Shown piece by piece: positions 12,405-26,657 of a DNA stretch of 64,000 bases. The stretch is from Spongilla lacustris (lineage: Eukaryota > Porifera > Demospongiae > Spongillida > Spongillidae), in contig OX442420.1 in assembly GCA_949361645.1 (NCBI GenBank), forward strand, positions 2,076,244 through 2,140,243. Direction: 5' to 3'. Position 1 is the stretch's first letter, and every line of letters begins with the position of its first letter. The position numbers were made by a program, and so were the translations under genes. The notes beneath the pieces were generated by a model. It was not told where the DNA came from and did no database searches. It saw only the letters and a list, made by a program, of their open reading frames with translations.

Positions 12405-12720
12405 TATCGATTGCCTCACGAATATGCCCACCATCATAAAAGGAATTATGTTTGTCATCATCCTATTCAAAGACAAAAGACCCTGCACATAAAACCATCA
12501 CCACATAGGGGTGCACGATACTATACATGTATGGTACCTAAACGACACGATATAGAACACTGTCCGATTGGAAGCTCGTCAGTACATGTTCAGCACGTGC
12601 ACAGCGATGGGAAATATCCTGTCTGCGATAAGAAATGATTCTTATACACGGGCAAGCGTTCAGAAAATTGAAGCCGATAAGTACATACATGTAGTTACCG
12701 TAATTTGTAGGCCAACAATA
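12405..12720 (+). pseudogene. Degraded relic of the Cys-rich gene family
   Basis: Recognisable words include CCTATTCAAAGAC (HPIQR region), ACGACACGATA (NDTI), a TGTCCGATTGGAAGC remnant (CP-GS) and GCGATGGGAAATATCCTGTC (AMGNILS). The frame is broken several times and no exon 2 is evident. The inverted partner is at 36105-36460. Confidence 0.6.
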
Positions 12721-12930
12721 TATCATTAAATAACATCATGCAGCTGTATTTTGAAAAGTGTTTGGTATATTTCTCCAGTGAGTAACCATTGCACCCCAGA
12801 ATTGAAAACGGAGAGATTAGCGTGTGGTTATACTCGTATTTTAAGCTATATAGTTTGGGAGGCAATAGACTTCTTATTTGATGGGAGGCCCGGTCAGTTT
12901 AATTCCCTAAAGTTATGAATTTATGAGCTG

Positions 12931-13581
12931 CGCTATTTGCGACATCCATCTAATCTGCCAGCCAAATGTGATGGTTGTGGAGCTGATTTCACCCTCCAAC
13001 ATGCCCTTGACTGTAAGAAGGGGGGACTTGTTATACTACGCCACAATGAGATCCGTGACTGCCTTGGTGACCTTGCCAGTCAGGTGTGGTCCCAAGTTAT
13101 AAAGGAACCTATTGTCAATGAGGCTACTGCCACCTCAAGTGATCCAGGACTAAGGCTTGACCTGGGAATCAGAGGTGTTTGGCAACCACAGGTGGAGGCG
13201 TTGTTTGATGTCCATGTCATAGACACTGACGCCCCATCACACTGCCATCGAGCACCTAATGCCATTCTTGAGTCAAGCTCATTGGAGAAGAAGAGAATGT
13301 ACAAAAAGGCAGTTGAAGACAGAAGAGGCACCTTCACCCCATTTGTCCTTTCCGTGGACGGACTACTACACAAAGAGGCTAGTCACTTCCTAAAGCACAT
13401 GGCCACTGCTCTGTCTTCCAAGTGGGACAAAGCCTATTCCATTACCAGCAGCTATGTCAGATCAAGGCTTGCTTTTGCAGGGGTTCGAGCAGTGAGGCTC
13501 TGTCTTAGAGGATCCCGCACCAAATGGAGACGTGGTCTGAGGTTTGAAGATGGTGCTCCTCTGGCCTCATTCATGGATTAA
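12931..13581 (+). pseudogene. C-terminal zinc finger and restriction-like endonuclease fragment
   Basis: The frame is open from the truncation point to the stop at 13579-13581. It shows a C-x2-C-x7-H-x4-C cluster (CDGCGADFTLQHALDC), then GGLVILRHNEIRDCL. Next come a candidate PD-(D/E)XK core (LRLDLGIRGVW then FDVHVIDTDA) with a downstream KKRMYKKA, and a basic end (RGSRTKWRRG). Such a CCHC finger plus endonuclease-like end is known for R2/NeSL/R4/HERO-type elements; the assignment is from pattern only. There is no stop inside the fragment, which fits a young insertion. It lacks the RT, so it cannot act alone. Confidence 0.65.
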
Positions 13582-13682
13582 ATTTATTGTCTTATTATTT
13601 CTCTTTTTAATTACTTATCATCTAATTGTATGTATATCATGTTTTTATTAAATTAATTGGCCTCGTGCAAAAAAAAAAAAAA
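12931..13682 (+). mobile_element. 5'-truncated RLE-type retrotransposon insertion with poly(A) and target duplication
   Basis: Insert of 752 bp ending in a run of 13 or more A. It is flanked by TTATGAGCTG at 12921-12930 and 13683-13692. The partner arm (about 35895-35925) has the uninterrupted target with one copy of the word. Variable 5' truncation, a poly(A) end and a short target duplication are the signature of target-primed reverse transcription. This confirms that the coding family belongs to a non-LTR retrotransposon. The insertion occurred after segment P was duplicated. Confidence 0.9.
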
Positions 13683-13730
13683 TTATGAGCTGTAACGAAT
13701 TTTATTTATTGTTAAATATTTTTAAAGCTT

Positions 13731-14200
13731 TTAACATCATTATTGAGGCCTGCACTCTAATTCCTCCCTCAGGTTAGGTAAGCTGCCCGTGCCTACATGG
13801 AGAAAGCCTCATGCTTTAACGTGATTTGCCCGGTACGCCAACAAAGATGTACATGCATCTAAATATATATTTTTAATATTGTTTGCCTTTGCATGTATAA
13901 TTAAGAACTGGATAGTATTATTGCGTAGCTTAATTGGAGCACTTAGCACCATTGCTTGTGTATAAATACGCCAGGGTATCGCTGCATGCATGCCTCTATA
14001 ATAGACGATTTCAGTGTTATACATGTACGTGTAATATATGTACTAGCTTCATTTATTATCTTAACTTAAACAATATTAAATGAATAACAATAATTAAATT
14101 TAATATCACCTATAACTCATTTTCATTTTATGTACCGTTAATGTCTTGATCATTCAACTAGGACCACTGAGACTCCAGGGGCTTCAACTAGGACGAAATT
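13731..14200 (+). repeat. Repeat blocks Y and T
   Basis: Block Y (13731-14037, starting AAAGCTTTTAACATCATTA) recurs in the same orientation at about 32165-32520 and 62796-63140. Block T (14038-14200, starting TAGCTTCATTTATTATC) recurs in the same orientation at 35705-35858. T is therefore in direct repeat although the adjacent P arms are inverted. No genes. Confidence 0.75.
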
Positions 14201-15425
14201 TCCTAATTACCTTAATTTGATTCATGCAGCTCTTCCGCCACTGCAATTGCAAATTGGTACCCTCAATACAATTCAGTGCACATGTGCTGCCGAAGAATGA
14301 ATTACATGCAGTGCATACAAGCCCAGATGACCTCAATCCTTACACATTTACTGCTGCGTTACGAAGTTAGTGCATGATTTACATGTAGATCACATCTTAT
14401 AACAATGCGGCATGGGACGGGTTGATAGGGACGACTTCATCCGCGAAATTTACATGCAAGCTGCCCGCGTAACACCTGCATGAACATGTCGGATTGTACA
14501 ATCCCGAACACTGAACTGATTTACATTTGTATACATGCATGTATTAATTAATATCGTTAATAGTGCCAGTTGCTCAACCAACTCTGAACACTTTAATTAC
14601 CTTTCAAAATCACGTCATTTGATGATAGGCGCACTATACTACCACTTTAACCCTATATAAATCGGGAGTTACGATTTGACACCGCGAAGATCGGATCGTT
14701 CAGTTCGTTGCCAAAATCGAACGAAAAGACGACAATAGCGTTTGTCTGATGTCAAAAATAGTAATAGAAAAGCGTGTGCTATTATAGGAACAAGTATAAG
14801 GAACAAAAATTACACTGACCAATAGCTTCAGAATTGGTAAGCATACTAGCTTCCATGGTCAAATGCTATTGAAGCTATATTGTTAGTATACATCAACGCG
14901 TGACAAGACCCTCTAGATTTGGAGTAATGTATTCCGTCTCGATCAGAACTGATGAGAAAAGGCTTCCTCATGCTTGACCTTGAGTGTAAAGCTTTGAGGG
15001 TACGCTCAACACCAAGAGTGCGGAAGCACTTTTCCATCTGTACAGTGGTTGGGATATGTTTACCTGGTTTCCATGCCAACTGGGACGTCAATTATATGAA
15101 GTCAACGGTATACGATTATTACTAAGTCTCTTGGGTAATGGCTAGCGATAGCCACTACATGTAAGCTCTACCCCCCCCCCCCCCCCTCCCCCGTAATTTA
15201 ATATAAAATACATGTAGGGCTTGGAGACAAGGTTAACGTAACGCCTGCCTAGTCAGTTCAGTTGCTTCAGTATGACTGATTTTTTGTGTTTTAATAATTA
15301 TAATTATAACATGACTCGAGTCATAAAAACCGTTACAAACACGAAGTCTAATATATTAAAGTGAAAAGAATGCAAAAAAGAGAACGACCTGCCGCAGGAT
15401 AAACAAATCAACAATGATATATTGT

Positions 15426-15783
15426 TCACGAAAGCTGGCTGTATGTAGCGTTGCAGATTCGCTCCAATGTACACTGTGGGCAAGCCGATGTTCCATTCGC
15501 CTGCAGCAAACATATCAGTTATAAAGACAATGCCATACATTTCTGATCACCTCAATCTTACCCATGCAGAAAAATCTTTACTTATCGCGGACAAGATATT
15601 TCCCATGGCTGTCGAGTTGCATGCGCTTCCAATAGGACAATGCTTTATCGTGTCGTTCATGTACCATAGAACTCTGCATACTGATGTGATGGTTGAATCA
15701 GTCTGAGTCTGTCGTCTTTGAATAGGATGGCATATAATACCTCCTATCACGCTGACCACCAGGAGACATAGAAGTTTAGACAT
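15426..15783 (-). CDS. Small secreted cysteine-rich glycoprotein, subgroup A
   Basis: Exons 15562-15783 and 15426-15500 (98 aa), with a 61-bp phase-0 intron (GTAAGA donor, CTGCAG acceptor). Exon 1 is nearly the same as in the 9223 gene, including signal peptide, NDT and NST sequons and the CPIGSAC pair. Exon 2 reads ANGTSACPQCTLERICNATY and ends SQLS after a changed stop, so the tail is four residues shorter. All six mature cysteines are present. An in-frame TAG directly upstream fixes the start at 15783. Its duplicate at 56639-57001 has lost the frame, so this is the surviving member of the pair. Confidence 0.8.
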
Positions 15784-15851
15784 GGCGCAGTGCTACCTCT
15801 GAAATGCAGCTAGAAGATTGATATCGACCAAATTAAAGTAGTGAACATCTT

Positions 15852-15883
15852 TATATACTTTATATAGTATAAGGGACATCACC
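15852..15883 (-). promoter_or_regulatory. Conserved promoter block of the 15783 gene
   Basis: On the minus strand, GGTGATGTCC (15883-15874) is followed by CTTATACTATATAAAGTATA, then the 5' untranslated region to the ATG at 15783. Spacing matches the 9223 gene. Confidence 0.55.
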
Positions 15884-15889
15884 GATATA

Positions 15890-18130
15890 GTTGCATTTAC
15901 GTGTGTCAGTATGATCCATAAAATCCAGTATAGGGTGATAAATTTTTCTGGTGACGGGAAATTTGTATGGCGTTGCATTGGAAACTGGCTGCAAAATTCC
16001 CCTGCAAGAACTAAAGAATGCGGGTCAGCGCAATTACAGAGGAATTGTACATGTGGCTGGAAAATGCATCTTTTTCATCACAGTTTCCTCAATAGGCAAT
16101 AAAAGTGCTTGCAATAACTTTAGGAAATGGAAGTGACGGCGCCATGAAATAAAAAGAGCCTTCTAAACTATCTTAAATAGCATAACAATGCACAAGCCGT
16201 TTGAATTGCACATTTAGGCCGCATAAGTATAATAGCAATGTACTCATTAAAGTTCCCAGTTCTTAAACTGTGCATCAGTGTATCTGGTGCAAAAAAAAAA
16301 AAAAACAACACAGACACAATTAAATATGACCATACATGGATGTATATGTATTTGTACAAATCATATATGACCACAAGTCATGCAACCCGTAAATGCATGT
16401 GGCTTCCTCAATGTTTTCTAGGCAACATACAATGACTCGTGCAGGTTCTTCTTGGTGTACGTGTAATAATGTTCAAGTAAGCGCGTATCCTTCGCTTCAG
16501 TCACAATAACTATAAAGCGGTTCCGCACTAGATATTACAAACTAGTTCAATCCGGTGTCAGAGGCATAAATGACTCCCCCAAGTCATTTATAATCACGCC
16601 TAAGGTGTAAATGACTCCTATTAGGCATCCACGTGAATGCCATAAGCCTCACGTACATGTACATGTTGTAGTAAGAAAACAAGCTCGCATGGATAAGGAT
16701 GAATTCAGTCTTGTCGAGGAATATCAGTGTAGGAATCAATATCATAACGGCATTTCAAAGGAGGATAATTAAGGCCCATCTAAGATGCTAATGCAAAAAC
16801 TTCAAGTGGAAGATTTGTGTTCAGTAGAACCGCTAAGACGATAAAAGTCGCATCGATTGAAGGTAAAACAGAAAGTCTATATATTATGATAATTATATAC
16901 CTGTACATGTAGGAAGCCACCTAGGTAGAGATAAGACCATTCAAAATATATATACTCGTTTCTTAAAATATAAATGAAGATATCAGAATATTAGTACTGC
17001 ATGCATCATGATAAGTGCCAAAGACTTATTAAGCTGCATCCTGTTGTTCTAATGCCATACGTGTATATGCCATACATGTATGGTTTCTTTAGCGTATAAA
17101 CCACCCACCCACAGACAAATGTCTTTCAAACTGAACGGTTTAGTAAGACATTGCAAGTAAGTCTTATTAAAGTTATCAGTGAAGAGCAGCCATAACGACT
17201 GGGACGAACATGCATCTCTCATGCAGCTGTTTAGGGGAGGCGACATTTTTACAAAACTTCTTGTATTGAAATTTTTTGCTAAACTTCTAGCATGCACCAC
17301 TTGAGAATTTATTTTGTAATAACAATACCTTTTTATTTACCTCTCTTTTAGGGTCCTTTATTTGAGAACTGATGAACAATCAATGTTTACCTTCCCTTAT
17401 AAAGCTTGTGTTAAACTTCATATATCAGTGCCTATGCTTGTATAAACACATTTTAAGATTTTGCTTCATTATACGTTTCACTCTTCACAATTCAGTCTTT
17501 ATGAACATTTCTTATTTCCTTACAATTGGTTCTAAGTGGCATACTTACAGATGGATTCTATCCTATATATATATAGTAATCACAACTGGTAGCAGTACCG
17601 CTGCATGTGGTATCCATGGACACTATAAACTACTCTTTGTTAATCATGTCAACTTCAGACAAGCACCTTGTAAGATTTAGCACAATGCAAAACAAATCAA
17701 CCCTCTCCCCTCCTTTGAATGATGTTTAGATTTTTATTTTGATGCTACATGTATCTGAATTTGATTTTGAGATATTAAAAAAAAAAGTCACACTGCATTT
17801 GGATCAGATTATATTGATTAAATTGCTTTGATTTACAAGTGTACTGCGCTAAATTAGAATCTCATGCATCATATTTAACGCAATGCTACTGCATGTTATA
17901 CTATCAAAAAATAATCTAGCTAAAGAACACACAACAATGATTACACGCTGGAAGTTCTCAAGTGTAGACACACTTTGATTTCAAACTCCTATTGTGGGTA
18001 TGAATTGATTACTATTAAGTGACATGGGAGAGGTAGGTTCCAAAAAATCCATATCATTGATGTCAAAAACATTTATTAGTACAATGTATATGATATCATT
18101 TGACATAATTTTATTGAAGTTCAAGATAGT
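15890..18130. other. Noncoding part of Q between two genes
   Basis: Matched by 54290-56530 inverted. Near 15955-16030 it has a diverged form of the GTTGCATTGGAAACT...AAATTCCCCTGCA module seen upstream of other copies. No reading frame is preserved as protein between the two arms. The retroelement tail at 17698-17790 is the only identified insert. Confidence 0.5.
17698..17790 (+). mobile_element. Minimal 3' tail of an RLE-type retrotransposon
   Basis: CAACCCTCTCCCCTCCTTTG then AATGATGTTTAGATTTTTAT matches the last codons and 3' untranslated start of the element at 50095-51850 (its ...PPLNDV end). It finishes in a run of A at 17779-17788. Only about 90 bp was copied. The same tail, inverted, is at 54610-54716, so it predates the Q duplication. 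Confidence 0.75.
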
Positions 18131-18135
18131 TAGTT

Positions 18136-18555
18136 CTACATGTGCTTGTTTGTGGTGTTACAGATCAGCTCCAACGTGATATTGCTGCAGTTAATGTTGA
18201 AACTACTTGATGTAGGATACGAGATGCAACGTGGACACGCCCCTGATCCAGTCAACTGCATCAAATACAATACATGTATAAAAATATATACATTTCTAAT
18301 CACTCAAACACTTACCCATGTTGGAAAATCATTTCTTTTATAAGTCGACAGGATTTTGCCCATAACTGTCGAGTTGCAAGAGCTTCCAGTAGGACAGTGC
18401 TCTATCGTGTCATTTAGGTACCATATTATCGTCCACACTGATGTGATGGTTTCACACACAGGGTCTGTTGCTGTACTAGTCCCTCGTCTTTGAATAGGAT
18501 AACATATAATACCTCCTATGATGGTGAGTACTAGGAGATTTAGAAGGTTAGACAT
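18136..18555 (-). CDS. Small secreted cysteine-rich glycoprotein, subgroup B
   Basis: Exons 18316-18555 and 18136-18255 (119 aa), with a 60-bp phase-0 intron (GTAAGT donor, ATGCAG acceptor). The signal peptide is MSNLLNLLVLTIIGGIIC. It differs from subgroup A in three ways. The cysteine of TSVC is Trp (TSVW), an extra cysteine lies seven residues earlier (DPVCET), and exon 2 is longer, LTGSGACPRC then INCSNITLELICNTT, with one extra cysteine. That gives seven mature cysteines, an odd number. Sequons include NDT, NST, NCS, NIT and NTT. The exon 2 pattern (ACP-x-C, TLE-x-IC-N-x-T) confirms homology with subgroup A and the splice model. Insertions at 18642-20486 separate the gene from its promoter decamer (now at 20509), so it may be silent or use a new promoter. 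Confidence 0.75.
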
Positions 18556-18641
18556 GGTGCAATGTTGCGTTTGAAATGCAACTGTAGAAGATTGATATGG
18601 ACTAAATTAGAGTAGTGAACATCAAACTATATAATTATAAT

Positions 18642-19004
18642 CACTTCTTTGTTCCCATAGTATGTGAGTCTCTTGGTGTGTTTGGTGCTGAAACATTGTC
18701 CTTTCTTAAGGACCTTGGCCATCGTCTGCACAAAACCACTGGAGACTCACAATCCTACCAGTTCTTACTCCAGCGCCTTTCTGTGGCAATCCAGAGAGGA
18801 AATTCCACCTCCGTCTTGGGAACATTAAGTTCCTTTGATGGTTTAGATGACTTTTAGTTCTGTGTGTGAGTGATCGAGTGTGTTAGTGTGCCAGTACATT
18901 GTATATGTTAGGTTGTGTTGTTGTTAGCCATATATGTTAGTTTATAATGTAGAAAAATAAAAAAATAAAAAATAAAAATAAAAATAATTATAATTATACC
19001 GGTA
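18642..19004 (+). mobile_element. 5'-truncated RLE-type retrotransposon (3' end)
   Basis: The frame 18658-18855 reads CESLGVFGAETLSFLKDLG, then TGDSQSYQFLLQRLSVAIQR and SVLGTL. This is the same C-terminal end as the element at 50095-51850 (TGDKSSLAYLLQKFSVALQ...SILGTL). An A-rich tail of AAAAAT units follows (about 18953-18985). TATATAATTATAAT at 18628-18641 and 19005-19018 may be the target duplication, but the site is a low-complexity AT tract. Confidence 0.7.
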
Positions 19005-19028
19005 TATATAATTATAATAATTAAGAAA

Positions 19029-19542
19029 ATGGCGGGCATGGAAGAGGCGGAGGACGAAGATGAGGATGAAAGCCGTTTGGAACTTTGTGATAGATACTTT
19101 GTGGAGGGAAAATCGGAAGAATCAGATGAATGGGCTAGCGAAGGCCCCGATTTTACCAGCTGCGGTACCAGATGGCTAGACAGTGAAGACAGCTGCCGCA
19201 GGTCATTACAGATTGCACTCCAACGAGCAAAGTGCCGATTCATAGAAAACTCCTTCCGGCGCTCGTTTGAAGAGAAAAGCGGCTTCTTTTTACGAACTCT
19301 GCAGTCAAGAGGAGGAAAGTGCACGTGTAGAGTTACTTAAGTATGAAGAAGAGGGAGTTATATGTGATCTCCGTCACGTTCGTGCACGATCAGATCTGGT
19401 TGAAGAAATTGATAGCTTGACGCGTTCAATTGGTTGGATGGTAGTTGACCTTAAGCCAGACCAGAAATGGGAAGTTGCGCACGACAGAGTAATGGCACAA
19501 GATCTGCTGTCGCGCGTAGTGAAAGAAAAGCGGGAAACCTGA
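19029..19542 (+). pseudogene. Unrecognised acidic ORF broken by a frameshift
   Basis: The first frame starts MAGMEEAEDEDEDESRLELC and runs to a stop near 19338. A second frame (from about 19267) carries on with LKRKAASFYELCSQEEES and a charged helical stretch to the stop at 19540. The join looks like a single-base loss near 19265. The composition (very acidic N-terminus, then Lys/Arg/Glu-rich) is unlike nearby noncoding DNA, and the G+C content is higher. It is absent from the matching place in 53700-53830, so it came in with, or next to, the foldback at 19708-20486. I cannot name a family. It could be the N-terminal part of a transposase or another regulatory protein. Confidence 0.4.
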
Positions 19543-19707
19543 AAAAAGCATTGAGGGATTGGGATGCAGGGACAATGCGGAACGGTGCGACTCGGGAGTG
19601 GCTGTGAAAAGGAAGGGATCCCAGATCCCTCTACCGATTAACACCATGCAAGAGCCTGTACATCCGAAAGCTGTCTCAAACGACTTCGGGAATCTTTCAA
19701 AAACCCC

Positions 19708-20486
19708 ACAAATATTTTATCACTATAAAAATTGCACGTTGTACTAAACAACACATCTTCGCGACGGTACTACTTTTTCCTTTCAAATTTCGTACACTTG
19801 TTCCCACACCATTTCTCTGTGTGAAAATCGATTTTTGTGATCTACACCTTTTCTGTGCCGTGGATACAACAATCGTTAACCCGCGGCTTAGAAATCCACA
19901 TTTCTCCACGTACGAGTGTTGAAAACGCGTCAAATTCGGAGTGTGCATAGAGGAGTCATGTAGCTATTGATTTGTTCTGTTCGTTAGTTTCTGAATCATC
20001 CGTTACGGAGATACAGTTGAGTAAACTACAGGCACATTTTCCCGCTTGATTCGCGCCAATGTTATAATCACCGCCTTCCCATTCACTGAGCGGGACGCGA
20101 TTTGCCAAAATCATTGGCGCGAATCAAGCGGAAAAACGTGCCTGTAGTTTGTTCAACTGTATCTCCGTAACGGATGATATAGAAATTAACGAACAGAACA
20201 AACCAATAGCTACAGGACTCCTCTATGTGCAACCCGAATTTGACGCATTTTCAACACTCATACGTGGAGAAATGTGGATTTCTAACCCGCGGGGCTAACG
20301 ATTGTTGTATCCACGGCACGGAAAAGGTATAGATCATAAAAATCGATTTTCACACAGAGAAATGGTGTGGAAAAAAGTGTATGAAATTTGAAACAAACAG
20401 GTAGTACCGTTGCGAAGATGTGTTGTTTAGTACAACGTGCAATTTTATAGTGATAAAATTATAACCCCACAAGCCCGATTGTCCCA
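19708..20486. mobile_element. Long foldback element, copy 1
   Basis: The sequence is a near-palindrome with arms of roughly 370 bp and a centre close to 20080. For example, ATTTTATCACTATAAAAATT near 19716 mirrors AATTTTATAGTGATAAAATT near 20441. The right end is TGTCCCA followed by TATA. The left end appears degraded or replaced. The core (CGCGCCAATG, CCGCGTCCCGCTCA-like and CCGTTACGGAGATACAGTTG) is shared with the foldback at 40594-41413. No coding capacity is seen. Confidence 0.75.
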
Positions 20487-20508
20487 TATATACTTTACTT
20501 AGCATAAC

Positions 20509-20518
20509 GGACATCACC
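20509..20518 (-). promoter_or_regulatory. Displaced promoter decamer of the 18555 gene
   Basis: GGTGATGTCC on the minus strand, inside the block that directly precedes the sister copy (53682-53691). Here it lies 1954 bp from the ATG because of the insertions in between. Confidence 0.5.
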
Positions 20519-20861
20519 TAAGACTGGATAAGTGTATTAGGAGCGGTGATACTCCCCTGGACATGAAACTGTTAAAGCGAAGGGAATTTGTCATTCGGCG
20601 GTTATGCAGGTATTAGGATTCATAAAGCGGTGATACCAATTTTAGAGATATCTCGAAGCCGTGCTGGTGTGAAATCATCTAGATTTAATTGCCCGCGTTG
20701 GCTTTAAAATAGTTTGATATTGTATACATTGTAACATGGAACGAATCTATATGTAGTGCGCCATATATATATTAATTATTATATATATAATATATAATTA
20801 TAATATATTATTATTATAAATTATATAACATAATAATTATATATATATAGAAGCCCGCCGG

Positions 20862-23962
<3,101 letters not shown>

Positions 23963-24365
23963 TGAGATGTTGTATGTTATAAATATTTTCAGGTCACATA
24001 TCAGAGGCAGCAGATTGGAGGCCACAAAGATCTGCAGGAGTCACTGGCTGCCCACACCAGGCTCTTAAGGCTGCAGTCCTCACTCTTTGCTATACTGGTT
24101 TGTACCCCCACCCCCTCCCCCTGTTGTCTCTCACTCCAACGTTATGCCGTTATTTTAATAACCTGCATGGACCTTGCTCAAAGGGGTGCAGTCCACCAGA
24201 ACATGCTTCCTTCTCCCTTGTCCAGCAGATTGTGCGGACTGGTGACACTGCCTCCTGGAACTGTAAATGAGGTAGTGTATGTGTGGGAGGAAGGGGTTGG
24301 GCCTGTGTGAGAGGAAGGACGTTGGATCTGACTATGTATAGGAAAGAGGGTTGGGCCTGGGAGTT

Positions 24366-24547
24366 AGGCCTGTGTGGAGAACAGCTTTAGGCTTGTTTGG
24401 AGAAGGGCTTTAAGCCTGTGCAGAGAAGGGCTTTAGGGCTGTGTGGAGAAGGGCTTTAGGCATGTGTGGAGAAGGGCTTTAGGCATGTGTGGAGAAGGGC
24501 TTTAGGCCTGTGTGGAGAAGGGCTTTAGGCCTGTGTGAAGAAGGGCG
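24366..24547. repeat. Minisatellite of about 23 bp units
   Basis: Roughly eight units of GTGTGGAGAAGGGCTTTAGG plus CCT or CAT. They become imperfect on the left, merging into related GGGTTGGGCCTG sequence from about 24270. Confidence 0.85.
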
Positions 24548-26657
24548 TTTTGCAAGGGCTCATGTGAAGTCACCTACCTTTCATTCCAGATCTCAATGCA
24601 TCTCCATTGAAAGGAAACAGCGCCACATTTGTAGTGAATTTTTTCTGCATGGCTAATACAAATTTGCAAGATGGACAGAAGTGTTCAGGAAGTCAACTAG
24701 TCATCATTGTTGGCATCAATACCAAAAGAATTTTGCAGCATAGCTTTACAGTCATTTGGTCTTTACCTTTAACAACCTTTTGGCACCATCCTGCAGTGTA
24801 GTTGTACTTGTGTCATGTGATAATCTGTTAACAAACGCACGTATACATATAGTAAAACAACCGCAACGCGTGTTGTTTATTCAAATAAAAAACAGTACAA
24901 TTTGGGGTCTACAGAAAATGCGTTAAGGATTAAGGACTGTGCTTTCTTATTGCTCCATGTTTGATGGTGAAGGTGTAGGATGCCTACCTAAATCTGTCGT
25001 TCCCGAAGTCTGCTCGAACGAGTTTTGTAAGGCTACTTTCATTTTCGCTTCCGCGTGACCGTATATAAAGTACTCGCAATATTGTTACGTTTTATTTGGT
25101 GAGTGCGTACCGAGTGTTTAGAAGAAAGAATGCGTAGGCATTTTTAAAGAATAGTTTATATATGATTTATCTATATATTTAAGGGTACTGACGAAGTTGG
25201 AACATATGGCTTCCCTAATGAGGTAGTTTCGATTACTGACGTGGTATTTACCGTAATGTTCTAATTACAAACCTAGTTTCCAGCCGCAAACAGCCGTGGG
25301 TATTAATCTCACGCGGTGTGTATTTACGTAATATATTATATATATAATATTATAGTGATACAAGACGCGCGTGTCGCCAGTTGCAACTCCTCTATACACC
25401 TTATAGTATGTCGCTTTACGTATACAGTATAAGTACAATCCCTAAGATGCGTGTAATTTTGTTGGCATACAGATACCATAACAGTTCCACCCCAACTTCC
25501 ACGCATGTCTGACAATTTTGCTTCCGCTTAGACATATATGATTACAGCTTCTTCCTTGCATCTGATCAAGAATGCCACCGGCCACTTTTATAAAGTTACG
25601 TTTGTAGTGCAATCGCGCATATTAGCCACACTATCGCGGATCAGTTATTGCGGATGGTCTGGCAACGCTCGTATTTTCGATCGGTTGTGATTAATGTAAC
25701 ATTCTGAACCTATCCATATCATTTCTATGTCGAATTATGTGAGGTGAAGGAAGAGGAATAATGGAACTGGTTACTAGAACCAGAATATTTTTATCACCCA
25801 TACTCTGGTACGGTATGAACTTAAATCACTTGTGAAATCAATATAATTGATTCCACGCGTATTTTTCCCGCCTTGAGATACTGCGGTACTGAAGTCCGGA
25901 TAAGTCCGTGCAAGCTGTTGTTTTTCCTCCAAAAGCTTCTTTGAGTGGAGCTTTACCTTAGTACAAATTAAGAGACGCTTCAAGATTCAAGATCAGTTTA
26001 TAATTATTGACTCTGATTGGAACTTACATCAAATTCATCCTCACCTACTCTGCATGACCTCAAACAGCAATGAGCAAGCATCAGACCTGGCCTCCATAGC
26101 CACCATAGGCGTAGAACTAAGATTGGTTGAATCAAGGACATTGAATAAAGTGTCCTTGGTTGAATTAAGTTAGCTGCCCCGCCTTATGTATATAGAGTCT
26201 AATTCAACTTTTGCTGATCTGGGCCTGCTGTAGCTTTGGATGTTCTTTATACTGTTGCCCTTGAACCTGTATTATCAGAAGTGCATGCAAGTTTCAGTTG
26301 GAGTCTGCTGCATGTGGGAACTGGTGAGTGAAGCTTTAAAAGCGCGCTATACGTTTAAAGCGGTTTCCTGCAAGATGATACACTCGGACTACTTTTGGCA
26401 ACCCGGACCAATTTAAGCAACCAAAAGTGGTCCGGGGTCGGACCAATTTTGCCAGCTTCTTGTATTATCTTTTGTTCTGGGAGTTCGCGGGTCGCGTTGT
26501 ATGATCATAAAGTAATCAAAACCGATCTCCGCAATTAAATTATAATTCGTGATAGATAAAAGTGGCTAAATTTGTATCGGATGATATAGAATGTACTCCA
26601 TGGAATTTTATAATGAAACACAATTTACATGTACAAACAGAAGAATAGAATAAGTTT
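24548..26657. other. Unique region, no gene recognised
   Basis: No supported coding sequence. An AT tract is present near 25330-25355 and short inverted words near 26390-26450 (GGTCCG around CCAAAAGTGG). Confidence 0.4.

Larger units (their letters stand above)
2047..13725 (+). repeat. Segment P, first arm of a large inverted duplication
   Basis: Read in reverse complement, this segment matches 35862-49381. Matching landmarks are 2047-2400 with 49040-49381, the 2815-3240 gene relic with 48140-48490, the 3700-4130 block with 47280-47700, the retroelement at 5510-7850 with 44449-46110, the gene at 9223 with both 39612 and 43146, the foldback at 9826 with 38708, and the relics at 11518 and 12405 with 36920 and 36105. 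The outer break is at TTACATGTAATTCTCC (about 2047). The inner break follows GTTAAATATTTTTAA (about 13725). Arm identity varies; around 8460-8590 I see only a few mismatches per 150 bases. Confidence 0.85.
14216..20861 (+). repeat. Segment Q, first arm of a second inverted duplication
   Basis: It matches 53301-62795 in reverse complement. Block 14216-15130 pairs with 57290-57561 plus 62141-62795 (split by the Gypsy element). Gene 15426-15783 pairs with the broken copy at 56639, and gene 18136-18555 with the broken copy at 53857. The end AGAAGCCCGCCGG (20849-20861) pairs with 53301-53313. The first block (14216-15130) has a third, inverted copy at about 31370-32165. A C tract at 15171-15186 corresponds to the G tract at 57229-57259. 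Confidence 0.85.

Noticed and set aside
15467..15706. Plus-strand frame opposite the 15783 gene (also 9300-9539 minus and 56721-56960 minus)
   Set aside because: Antisense shadows of exon 1 and the intron of the Cys-rich genes; they recur only because the genes are duplicated.
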